Assembly: GCA_015296085.1 (NCBI GenBank)
Contig: DVDT01000031.1
Coordinates: forward strand, 62,001-126,000
Reading direction: 5' to 3'
DNA from: Trichormus sp. M33_DOE_039
Lineage (GTDB): Bacteria > Cyanobacteriota > Cyanobacteriia > Cyanobacteriales > Nostocaceae
DNA: 64,000 nucleotides
Below the pieces are notes generated by a model. The model ran no database searches and was not told where the DNA came from. It saw only the letters and a program-made list of their open reading frames with translations. The translations under genes and the position numbers were made by a program. Position 1 is the stretch's first letter. Every line of letters starts with the position of its first letter. Positions 37,663 through 47,300 of the stretch are shown here, in pieces.

Positions 37663-40600
37663 TTAAATTACTTTGTCTACAATCTATTACCCAACGGCGC
37701 ATTAACTCTACTGTATAAATATATTTTTCACCAATACATTTAATTACATCATGACGTTGCAAAGTTAGTAAAGCTGCTTGTACTTGCTGAAAACTTAAAC
37801 CTGTAGAATTAACAATTTCATTTGATGATAAACTTTGGTGACTTAGTATCTGTAAAATCACAGTTTGACCAGCAGGCTTACTCTTATTTACTTGTACCCA
37901 AACCCCGTTAAAATAGGCGTTACCATCTCGATAAAACTCTGGGGTGTTGATTACAGTTTCTACATCTAGTGATGTAAACTTGCGTTCTCGTTTTACACCT
38001 TCTTCAAAGGTTTGACGATTGAAGTAGGTAATTAAAGTATGACCAATTAGTTGTAATAAATATGGTTGTCCATTGGTGAGTTGAATAATCATGTCAACCG
38101 CGGCTTGTTCATAATCAAGATTAAACTCATCGGAGGGTTGGACAATTAGACGCTCTGCTGCCTTGGAAGAAATAAAACTAATAGGAATGGCTGTTACGCT
38201 GCCAAACAGTGGATTCCAATAGTTTTGAGTCATTTCTTGCAAAGTATGTAAGCCAGCAAAGGCGATGATAAACCAAGGATAAGTTTGAATTAATCCCCGT
38301 AGAAAATCTAGAAAACGTGATTCTAAATAATTTTCGGCAATGAGTTGTTCAATTAATTCAAATTCATCGATGGTGATAATAAATCGCTTTTCTCCTCTGA
38401 CTTGATTAATTTGTTTCAGAAAACGGTCGAATGCTGTATAAGGATTGTGTTTAAAGAAGCGTTCTTCCTGTGGTTCTCCTAATTGCAATTGTTGCTCAGA
38501 TGGCAGTACATCATAAAGCGATAACGCCAAATTATAAATGAGTTCACCTGTGTTAGCTACCATCCCCACCCGTTGCATATTGAAATCTACGATCGCAGTA
38601 TTTGTCCCCAATCTGAGATGTAAATTACGTAAGATGGAAGACTTACCCATGCGTCGATGACCGTAGAGAATAACTGATGGACACTGGCCTGCTACCATCC
38701 ACAGTTCTTCTAGACGGCGCATAATGTCTTCTCGCCCGACAAATATCTTACCCGTGACTGGATTTCCAATTACATAGGGGTTAGCCACTGGTTGCGTGAT
38801 TTCTAAAAACCCAAATTTACCGCTAGCTTCGGTTAATAACGGTCGCCACTGGCTGATGATTCGCCGTAGTAAAGATTTTTCCGGTGTGGCTACCGCTATC
38901 AGAAATTTGTCGAGATCATCAAGATTTTTGCTAGCACGGGCTAAAGCGGCTAGTTTATTAACTTGGCTAGTTGCAGTTTGATATGTAGCGACTTCTGCGC
39001 CTACCTTTCCTAATTCCGCTAACGCAGTCAACACACAAGGACGGATAGCGGTGTTAATGGCAGTGAGTGCAGACACTTCAGATACGGCTTGGGGTAATTC
39101 TGATATCTGTGTGTAAGCTAAAAACTTTGCTAGTGCTGCAAATGACTGGGTGATTTCTGCGCCATCGTTATAGTCTGCTATGTCTGTATATGCTTGGTGA
39201 TGTGCAGATAAATTAAAGTTTTCCACCTCAGCTAGCAGTTGGTAAAGCATGGCTGCAAAGTGAGTCAGTGGGGTTTGGTGATGGTTGCGTAAACATTGCG
39301 TGAGTTGCCAAATGCAGCGTTCTGCTTGATGGTTAAACCAATCACTACTACAGTCTACCCATTGTCCACCTAGTTCACCTAATAGGACTTGTCCTGTAGT
39401 GGGGAATTGTTGCCAATCTTGCTTGCTGACTGGTGGGTAAATATAGGTTTGCCAATCGGGATTGGTTAGTAAGTGATAGATAAAGCGTAGTGGTGCAACT
39501 TGTTGATGTAAGTATGTATGCAGTGCTTGTTGAGCAACAGCCCTTTGAAAAGGATTGCTCGCAACTTCGGCTAATAAATGTAAGCCTTTGACTTCATTTT
39601 GCTGTAAACGTTGAGTAATAATTCCTTTTGTCCCTGGTAGTGGTAGAACGATTAACTCGTCCCATTCCACAGGATGTTTACCTTTACCGAATCTACTACT
39701 TAATGCTAAGGGCAAATAAATTGGGTGGAAAATTAGCCGGGAACTGCTCAGTATACTGATGATGCCAGAAACGATCCCATAGGCGATCGCAATGACTACA
39801 CTACCCCCCAAACTGACTAAAATTCTAGTCAATAAGTCAGGATGAGTTGTAGATATCGGCATCACATCAGCTGTTACGCCCAGAAAAGTAGCAAATGTAC
39901 TCGTGAAGAATATGACACTACCTACCACCCCGAAAGCCTTACGGCTAGCTACACCACCCGCCATCACCAAAGGTAGCAACCGGGTATAGAATCCCAGTTT
40001 TACCAACACAAACAGGGAAGAAGGTACTACACCATAGAGTGGGGAAAGCAAATACCACAATGGGGAAACATAGGGCAGTATGATCATGCCCAAAATACCA
40101 CCAATGACAGCACCAATGTTACCAAAAGTAGCCACACTGGTTGCCAAAATTAACGGTATGGTTAATAAACCGCTAATGACCATGATGACAATCAGTAAGT
40201 ATTCCAGGTTGGCTAGATGTAGGTGATGTAATAGTTCATTGACTCGGTGGAGTTTTACCCCCTGCGCCCAATCCAAAAACTGGGGAGCAGTGCTTGTAGC
40301 TGTAAAATAGATGAGCTTTTTACCGTCTGATGTCAGCCCCATTAACTTGACGGCTTCATTATTACCTCTGATAGTGCGTAATTCTTTACCTGTATTGATG
40401 TCCCAGACTTTGATGTTGCGATCGTCAGAAGCGGAGATAGCGGTAGAGTTATCAGGTGCTATCACCACCGCATTCACCCCTGATTGATGACCGACAAGTG
40501 TGCGTAATTCTTTCCCCGTATTGATATCCCAGACCTTCAGGGTTTTGTCATCGGAAGCGGAGATAGCGGTAGAATTATCAGATGCTATCACCACCGCATT

Positions 40601-41473
40601 CACACCTGATTGATGACCGACAAGTGTACGTAATTCTTTCCCCGTATTGATATCCCAGACTTTGAGGGTTTTGTCATTGGAAGCAGAGATAGCTGTAGAA
40701 TTATCAGGTGCTATCACCACCGCATTCACTGCTTCAGTATGTCCTGCTAAAGTATGCAGAAACTTACCTGTTTCCCAATCCCAAACTTTCAGAGTTCCAG
40801 TTTCCACACTCTGAATTTTATGACTGAGATGACGATGATGAATCCGTACTTGAAAAGTCTTCTCCAGATAGGGAATAATTTCCCATAAATAAGAATCAAA
40901 AGATGTATTGTTAGCTAAACCAGTGACAACATATCGCTTTTGAGGATTATAACTCAGTGCGATCGCGCTCACACCTTTAGCACCACTATGCCAAATTAAC
41001 TGTTCCCGCCAACGTGTATTATCCAAGTTATCGGCATTGCTATTTAATGATGCAGCAATATTACTGGGCAGAATAGATGGTGAAGGCTTGTAATTAAAAT
41101 CCCACAGTCTCACAGTTCCATCTGAGGAAGCAGAGACAGCAATTTGACTATGGGGAATTACCACCAGTCCATTGACTTTATTTTTATGCGCCAACACCTC
41201 TTGAGGAATCACCAAAGATATAACTAACACACAAAACAATATAATTACTAATAGCGTCATCCCATAAAGATGGCGATATGCAGTGATGCGCCATAGGCGA
41301 AATATTTGACGAAAATCTCGATATTGATAAATTTCCGGTGCAGCTTGATAAAGATAACAAATCAAAGCTTTAGGACGAAAGTAAACCCAGTATGCCAGCA
41401 AACAATAGTGAATCGGATTGAATGGACTCAAACATTGAGGTATTTTGCCGTCATACTGAGGAAAATTAGGCAT
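37655..41473 (-). CDS. WD40-repeat membrane protein with C-terminal P-loop ATPase
   Basis: 1272 aa. One membrane segment near residues 63-85 is followed by WD40 repeats (about 100-130 and 225-370; motif SDDKTLKVWDINTGKELRTL) that should lie on one side of the membrane. A cluster of membrane segments comes next (about 425-570). A helical region then leads to a P-loop ATPase (about 895-1180) with IFVGREDIMRRLEEL, Walker A GHRRMGKSSIL near 936 and FIITIDEFELIEQL as Walker B. A winged-helix-like tail ends the protein. I do not know a function. The combination of sensor-like propeller, membrane anchor and STAND-like ATPase resembles signalling or conflict proteins. A second P-loop ATPase gene lies 92 bp upstream on the same strand. 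Confidence 0.8.
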   Translation of the reverse strand: MPNFPQYDGKIPQCLSPFNPIHYCLLAYWVYFRPKALICYLYQAAPEIYQYRDFRQIFRLWRITAYRHLYGMTLLVIILFCVLVISLVIPQEVLAHKNKVNGLVVIPHSQIAVSASSDGTVRLWDFNYKPSPSILPSNIAASLNSNADNLDNTRWREQLIWHSGAKGVSAIALSYNPQKRYVVTGLANNTSFDSYLWEIIPYLEKTFQVRIHHRHLSHKIQSVETGTLKVWDWETGKFLHTLAGHTEAVNAVVIAPDNSTAISASNDKTLKVWDINTGKELRTLVGHQSGVNAVVIASDNSTAISASDDKTLKVWDINTGKELRTLVGHQSGVNAVVIAPDNSTAISASDDRNIKVWDINTGKELRTIRGNNEAVKLMGLTSDGKKLIYFTATSTAPQFLDWAQGVKLHRVNELLHHLHLANLEYLLIVIMVISGLLTIPLILATSVATFGNIGAVIGGILGMIILPYVSPLWYLLSPLYGVVPSSLFVLVKLGFYTRLLPLVMAGGVASRKAFGVVGSVIFFTSTFATFLGVTADVMPISTTHPDLLTRILVSLGGSVVIAIAYGIVSGIISILSSSRLIFHPIYLPLALSSRFGKGKHPVEWDELIVLPLPGTKGIITQRLQQNEVKGLHLLAEVASNPFQRAVAQQALHTYLHQQVAPLRFIYHLLTNPDWQTYIYPPVSKQDWQQFPTTGQVLLGELGGQWVDCSSDWFNHQAERCIWQLTQCLRNHHQTPLTHFAAMLYQLLAEVENFNLSAHHQAYTDIADYNDGAEITQSFAALAKFLAYTQISELPQAVSEVSALTAINTAIRPCVLTALAELGKVGAEVATYQTATSQVNKLAALARASKNLDDLDKFLIAVATPEKSLLRRIISQWRPLLTEASGKFGFLEITQPVANPYVIGNPVTGKIFVGREDIMRRLEELWMVAGQCPSVILYGHRRMGKSSILRNLHLRLGTNTAIVDFNMQRVGMVANTGELIYNLALSLYDVLPSEQQLQLGEPQEERFFKHNPYTAFDRFLKQINQVRGEKRFIITIDEFELIEQLIAENYLESRFLDFLRGLIQTYPWFIIAFAGLHTLQEMTQNYWNPLFGSVTAIPISFISSKAAERLIVQPSDEFNLDYEQAAVDMIIQLTNGQPYLLQLIGHTLITYFNRQTFEEGVKRERKFTSLDVETVINTPEFYRDGNAYFNGVWVQVNKSKPAGQTVILQILSHQSLSSNEIVNSTGLSFQQVQAALLTLQRHDVIKCIGEKYIYTVELMRRWVIDCRQSNLSS
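40375..40752. repeat. Three near-identical 126-bp tandem WD40 units
   Basis: Units begin at 40375, 40501 and 40627 with an exact 126-bp period (42 codons). The second and third differ from each other at only a few bases. High DNA identity suggests recent duplication or ongoing repeat turnover in the WD40 part of the gene. Confidence 0.85.
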
Positions 41474-41565
41474 AATTCAATTCAAAATTCAAAATACCCT
41501 ACGGGAAGCAAGCTACAAAATTCAGAAAATCTCATTCAACTCCCCACTGATTTTTGTTAATACCC

Positions 41566-42744
41566 TCACTCAGACAACTGCACATAACGCATATATAAAT
41601 TACTAGCAGCAAATTGTAATCGAGCTGGATGACCTTGACTGTGTACAAATAATTCTCGAATTTCCTCTTCGCTAAAAATTACACCTGTACCTTGCAAACG
41701 TTGGTGAATAAAAGCTCGGACAACTGACTCAGAAAACGGTTTCACATCTAATGAACGACAGATTCCCGCCAATGGTGAATCTAATTCAGGTGCGTCAGGA
41801 AAAAGATACGCCAAGGGTGTTCTACTAGCAATGACTAATTTTAAAGGTGCATTACCACCATCAGCCAAACCCCGCAGTTGACTACGCACCCGTTTAGTAA
41901 AACCGTCCCAAGTCATTTTTTCAATCTCATCTAAACACAAAACGTAACGCTTACCACTTAACGCTCGTGTCAATTGAAATCCACGACACAAGGGAATTTT
42001 TAGGGCTTCCTCACACAAAGCCTCATAAAACTCATCCTCATTGTCTACCCACTGTAAATTCAGGTAAACATACTTAGTTTCATGCAAATTACTGCTATTG
42101 CAAATTCGATGCAGAATTGATGATTTACCAATCTGTGACTCACCAACTAGCGAGAGATTCACTCCTTTACTCAGTTCCTCAAAAATTTGCCGTAAAAGTT
42201 CTTCGCGGTCAAAAAAACGACTTGTATCAGTAATGCAACCCACATCACCAAAAGGATTGGGTATCACCTGGGAATCGGTGAATAAATTTATCAGATGTCG
42301 TTTAGTCTCATATTGCCAATTCCCTGAAGCAAATTGTTGTTTAGATTTTTCAGGTTGGCGACTTTCCCATAACTCTGCAAACATTTCCAGGTTTTTAGCT
42401 AGTTTTTTTGACCACAGTGTTAACGTAAAACGCCAATCTTCTGAACCCCGGTCTTTTAAACGGTGGTCTTCCAAAATCCCCAGATAATCTTCCATACGCT
42501 TCAAAGCTTCCTTGATTTGAGCTTTAGAGAGTTTACTTTCATATTTGTCCTGCTGTGTCAGTTGCTCTAAAAACCTCAACTTGGTATCAATTAACAGCTT
42601 AGGATGAGGGGAATCTTCTTCAGACCACTTGAATTGAATATCTTGATTTCCCTGATTTAAATTGTCTAAAGCAAAGGTCAGTAATGCTTCCAACAGGCGT
42701 AAAGCTCTAGTTTTGACTTGTAACCCAAAGGTAGCTCTAGGCAT
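41566..42744 (-). CDS. P-loop ATPase (AAA/STAND-like) of unknown role
   Basis: 392 aa. The N-terminal 150 residues are helical and unassigned. The ATPase core has RFFDREELLRQIFEEL, Walker A GESQIGKSSILHRI near residue 201, Walker B YVLCLDEIEKM near 270 and a sensor-like VIASRTPL, then a helical/winged region ending SQGHPARLQFAASNLYMRYV. The GKSSIL and 'FxGRE/FDRE' features are shared with the ATPase in the next gene on the same strand, 92 bp downstream. The two may act together. Transport, DNA-processing or defence roles cannot be separated on this evidence. Confidence 0.75.
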   Translation of the reverse strand: MPRATFGLQVKTRALRLLEALLTFALDNLNQGNQDIQFKWSEEDSPHPKLLIDTKLRFLEQLTQQDKYESKLSKAQIKEALKRMEDYLGILEDHRLKDRGSEDWRFTLTLWSKKLAKNLEMFAELWESRQPEKSKQQFASGNWQYETKRHLINLFTDSQVIPNPFGDVGCITDTSRFFDREELLRQIFEELSKGVNLSLVGESQIGKSSILHRICNSSNLHETKYVYLNLQWVDNEDEFYEALCEEALKIPLCRGFQLTRALSGKRYVLCLDEIEKMTWDGFTKRVRSQLRGLADGGNAPLKLVIASRTPLAYLFPDAPELDSPLAGICRSLDVKPFSESVVRAFIHQRLQGTGVIFSEEEIRELFVHSQGHPARLQFAASNLYMRYVQLSE

Positions 42745-42938
42745 TTTCTCACACCGTCGGTCTCCGCAAAAAGTTAGGGGTTGGGTAGTATAACCCCTAA
42801 TTTTATCCTACCCTTAACTCCACTGATCCCTTGAGTTTCTAGGGCGTATCATCTATTTCCCCGACACCCTTGCTTGTGTGTACTACCCCTAAGCGAAGCT
42901 GATTTACATAAAGGTTCACACAGGTTTCGAGGTGAATT

Positions 42939-43286
42939 ATGATTCCCAACAATTCGTTAGTAAATTCTCACCTAACAGTCACTAAAATTCAAAAACCAGC
43001 TAAATTGACAGCGCGAATGAGCAAAATTTTAGGCACTGCTCTCACATCAGGATTACTCTTATCTTTTATTTGTCCATTGCCTAGTATTGCAGAGAATGTG
43101 TCAGCAGTGACAGTAAAGGAAAAGACCACAGAATTGACTCAAAAATGTCAACAAAAATATGGTTTAAATTCGGAAAATCCTAACAAAGCGGCATTAAAAG
43201 AATGTCTAGCTCGAGTATTGCGAGCTTGCACAATTCATACTAATGGTAATGCAGAATTATGTAAGCAATGGATTAAGAAAGCATAA
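42939..43286 (+). CDS. Small secreted cysteine-containing protein
   Basis: 115 aa. After a hydrophilic N-terminal stretch there is a hydrophobic segment (about 32-47, GTALTSGLLLSFICPLP) ending near SIAEN, a plausible signal peptide. The mature part has four cysteines (CQQKYG, ECLARVLRACT, LCKQW) that could form two disulfides. I recognise no family. A taattATG start with a ggt-gaa ribosome-binding stretch is acceptable. It is followed 134 bp later by a second small secreted protein with a similar opening (MISKNALVKSG versus MIPNNSLVNSH). Confidence 0.6.
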   Translation: MIPNNSLVNSHLTVTKIQKPAKLTARMSKILGTALTSGLLLSFICPLPSIAENVSAVTVKEKTTELTQKCQQKYGLNSENPNKAALKECLARVLRACTIHTNGNAELCKQWIKKA

Positions 43287-43420
43287 AGGTTGACTGCGTC
43301 AACTATACAGTTTGAAAAGCATCAATTTATTGTATTTTTTAGTTTCCTGAGATAAAGATTTTCCATGTTATTCCATGCTGCACAAAAAATAAAAAAATCA
43401 CGTCAATATCGAGGACAATT

Positions 43421-43828
43421 ATGATTTCCAAGAATGCACTTGTCAAATCCGGTTCACTAATTTCCCTACTCTTCGGAATCACTACTACAAGTTTTGCATT
43501 ACCGACAAATCAAGCAGTAGCATTAGGTAGTTGCAATAATGTAGAACTTACCTTCAAGAATGGAACAACTCAAACAATTAGTATTCCTAAAGATGGACAC
43601 AGAGTAAAGAATAAAGGTAGTATTGAGGGCTGGAATAAACTTTCATTAGGTGCGGCGAGAACTAACTTGCAACCTGGTGATAGTTGGTCGAATACATTGA
43701 AGCTCAATATTAAGTGTGTCACAGATGCTGAGTTTGAAATTAAATGGTCTGATAATAATGGCGACCACTTTAGCAAATTTACTAGTGTGAATATTAGTGA
43801 TCAGAAAGCTACTTTCACACTGAAATAA
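43421..43828 (+). CDS. Small secreted beta-rich protein
   Basis: 135 aa with a signal peptide (about 1-27, ending TTSFALP or a few residues later). The mature part has two cysteines (GSCNNVELTF and LNIKCVTDAEF) and an alternating pattern that suggests a small beta-sandwich. A gaggacaatt ribosome-binding stretch precedes the ATG. No family is recognised. It sits beside the other small secreted gene and before a repeat-rich gap that separates it from the NRPS cluster. Confidence 0.65.
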   Translation: MISKNALVKSGSLISLLFGITTTSFALPTNQAVALGSCNNVELTFKNGTTQTISIPKDGHRVKNKGSIEGWNKLSLGAARTNLQPGDSWSNTLKLNIKCVTDAEFEIKWSDNNGDHFSKFTSVNISDQKATFTLK

Positions 43829-44344
43829 GCGTGAAAATAACGAAACCTAACCCCAACTCCTTCCCTCAGAGGCTACGGTGTACACACAAGTCTAATAACC
43901 TAACCCGACAACGTTTTGATCCCCCCTAACCCCCCTTTTTTAAGGGGGATTTAGCAGGGTGGTTTCATACAACCAGAGAAAAAAATAAACCTAGCTTTCA
44001 AAGCCTCTCTCCCCGTGGGGGAGAGGTTTGGAGAGGGGTCAAAATCTCGGTTACAAAAAGAAAATCAACACTGATAGATTTTTCTTTTTTTGTATGAAAC
44101 CACCCTGCTTTTTAAGGGGGATTTAGGGGGATCAAGCCACATTTTGCACTGAGCAACAAAGATGTGTGTACACGGTAGCTAAGAGGGGAGGGGCTGTATA
44201 TCACTTAGTAAGAATTATCAAGTTTTTAAGCCTCTCCTAACGTTGGGGAGAATTTTGGAGAGGGGTTTTCATCATCATCGAACGTAAATTAAATAAGCCC
44301 TAGTGATGATTGATTAATTATCACTAGGGTTTTTGAAACATTTG
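43829..44344. mobile_element. Repeat-rich gap with a MITE-like nested inverted repeat
   Basis: No gene is supported in this 516-bp stretch. Outer arms of 16 nt with one mismatch (43872-43887 with 44164-44179, gctac-ggtgtacacac type) enclose a second pair: 19 perfect bases (43954-43972 with 44090-44108) continued by C-rich arms (43918-43941 with 44110-44133). The core (44003-44040) is a gggag-rich word that recurs in altered form at 44228-44265. Its 25-nt part 44015-44039 recurs exactly inside an NRPS gene at 52973-52997. No transposase is encoded, so it is a non-autonomous or fossil element. Confidence 0.75.
44298..44335. terminator. Hairpin beyond the 3' end of the NRPS operon
   Basis: 10-bp perfect stem (44298-44307 with 44320-44329) with a 12-nt loop and T/A-rich flanks, 10-16 bp past the NRPS stop codon. 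It probably terminates the minus-strand NRPS transcript and could also stop plus-strand read-through. Confidence 0.65.
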
Positions 44345-47300
44345 CTAATCTCTATTTAATTGTAATTTGACCTCGTGGGAAGATAGCTGATTAACTTCAG
44401 CTAAAATCTGTGATAAAGCATCATCATCTACCTGTTCTAATTGTTTAGCAATAACTATTGCTGCTAGTCCGGCGATAGTGGGATGATTAAAAATGGCTTG
44501 CACGGGTAACTCAATGCTGAAAGTTTGGCGTAGGCGAGAAACTACTTGAGTAGCTAAGAGAGAATGTCCGCCTAGTTCAAAGAAGTTATCGTGGATGCCG
44601 ATTTTTTCGATTTCTAGCACAGAAGAAATGATATCAGCGATCGCCTGTTCTGTCTCCGTTTGTGGAGGAACAAAGCTAGCACGGCGATTCTGCTCTAAAT
44701 CTGGGGATGGAAGGGCGCGACGGTCGAGTTTACCATTGGTAGTTAGGGGTAAACTATCCAGTAAAACAAATGCTGAGGGAATCATATAATCAGGCAGTTG
44801 TCCCTCTAGATGCTGACGCACATCATCCATGAGGAGTTGAGGACTTGTCCAAGTTTTTTCTTTGGTAATTTTGGAAATTGCTGGAGATTTAGACCGCACA
44901 CCGTAGATATTGTAAAGACCCGTATTTTGTAAAAGGGTATCCTGTTCAATTTCTAACTCAAAACCATGCTGTTTAAGTAAGTTGGTGATGATCGCTAATT
45001 GTCCATCAATATCGTGTACCTCAACCACAATTTGCTTTATTTTTGGCCAGTCCTCGTTTTTAATTCCTGCTAATACTTCCATTTCGCTTTTTTCAGCATC
45101 GATTTTGAGTAAATCAATCTGAGGAATACCATGTTCTTGGATGACATGAGAAATGGTGTTTAACTGACAAGTAAACCGTTGATTTGTGAGACGTTCTGTT
45201 AATAACTCATCAATATCTTGGTCAGATAAAGCTACAGTTTGATTAAGCAAGAAAGATTTAATGGTTTCCCGTTCTTCAACTTCATTAGCAAAGCGACCGG
45301 AAATGACAGACACATTGGGATAATAGGTAAACTCAGCAACCCTCACCTCACTAGATAAACCACACTCAAATAAATGCACATTCAAACCATACAGTTCTGA
45401 ATTGAGACGCAAAACCTCAAACACTGGGGGAATTGGTTCAAAGGCGTAAATTTCACAATTTTGACAGTGCTGGTTCACAAACAGTGAAAATAGACCGATG
45501 TTAGCTCCGACATCAAAAATGCGATCGCCATCCTGAATTGTGATACCATGCCGTAAATAAGACTCCTCAACGAAAATTTCCTGATAGACGAACTCAGTTT
45601 CATTTTGATTCAAATGTGCGATCGTCATCCCATTCGGTAACTCATAGCGCAGTTGATGAGTGAGTCTTCCCTGCTGTTCTAGCTTTAAAAGTTGGCGCAC
45701 GGTCAAAGCTTTTACCACATCAGGCACAATATACGCAACCAAACGCTGATGTCCAGAATTTTCTGCACGCGCTATCACCACACTTTCTTGTACGACAGGA
45801 TGTTGATTCAACGCGGCTTCAATCTCTCCCAACTCAATCCGAAAACCGCGAATCTTCACCTGATGGTCAATCCTGCCTAAGTATTCAATATTACCGTCGG
45901 GTAGATAGCGGGCTAAGTCACCAGTTTTGTAGAGGGATTGGGGACTAGTGACTGAGGACTGGGGAACTCCGTTCGCGTTAGCGTCTCTGAAAGAGACGGG
46001 GGGATTGGGGATAAATCTTTGTTGGGTTAACTCTGGTCGATTCAAATAACCCCGTGTTACGCCTGCGCCACCAACATACATTTCACCTCGTACGCCAACG
46101 GGTACAGGTTGCAAATATTCATCCAGAATATAAACTTGCAAATCAGGAATCGGCACACCAATCACACTGTTGCGACTTCTCGCATCCGCCATACTCAACC
46201 GCCGGAAAGTCACATGAACAGTAGTTTCCGTAATCCCGTACATATTCACTAATTGCGGAGTAGCATCACCGTGTCTTTCAAACCAAGGTAATAAACTAGT
46301 GGGGTCGAGAGCTTCACCACCAAAAATCACCCACCGCAAACTTAACTGAATATCTTTTAGTTGCTCTTGCTCCTCAGCCCAAATGAGTTGTCGAAAAGCT
46401 GAGGGTGTTTGATTCAGTACCGTTACCTGTTCTTGACGCAGCAACTGATAGAAAACTTGGGGGTCACGACTCACCCAAAAAGGCACAATGACCAACCGAC
46501 CACCATAAAGCAAAGCTCCCCAAATTTCCCACACTGAGAAATCAAACGCATAGGAATGGAACAGCGTCCAAACGTCGCTGGCATCAAAATTAAACCAATC
46601 CTGAGTCGCCGCCAACAAACGAGTGACATTCCCATGATTCACCATCACACCTTTCGGTTTACCTGTAGAACCAGAGGTATAAATCACATAAGCTAAACTT
46701 TCGGGTGTCGCCTGACTGATGGGATTTTCTTGACTGAGAGTGTTGATAAATTGCCAGTCTGTATCCAAACAAAGCTTGTCAGCAGAGAACTCTGGCAAAA
46801 TATCCAACCATTGCGATTGTGTTACCAAAACCGATACTTGAGCATCCGCCAGCATGAACTCTAGGCGGTCAGTCGGATAATCTGGGTCAAGGGGGAGATA
46901 TGCACCACCAGCTTTGAGAATCCCTAGTAAAGCCACCACCATTTCTAAGGAACGCTCCACGCAGACACCCACAAGTGTCTCAGGTTTCACACCCAAAGAT
47001 TGCAAATAGTGCGCTAACTGATTCGCACGCGCATTTAATTGAGCATAGGTAAGAGTTTGTTCCCCAAAAACTAAAGCTACTGCATTGGGTGTTTTTTCTA
47101 CCTGTTGCTCAAATAATTGATGTAAACCGTAATTGTTAGAGTATTCTTTCTTATTGGCATTCCAAGCTGAGATTAACTGTTGTTTTTCTGTATCGCTAAT
47201 TAAAGGTAATTTTGTAATCGGTAAATCTGGCTGTGAGATGATCGCATTTAATAAATTATGAAAATGTCCAGCCATACGGGTAACAGTATCAGCATCGCAG

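Noticed and set aside
42098-42487. 129-aa plus-strand frame opposite the 392-aa ATPase
   Set aside because: Antisense to the Walker A region; composition is that of a shadow frame.
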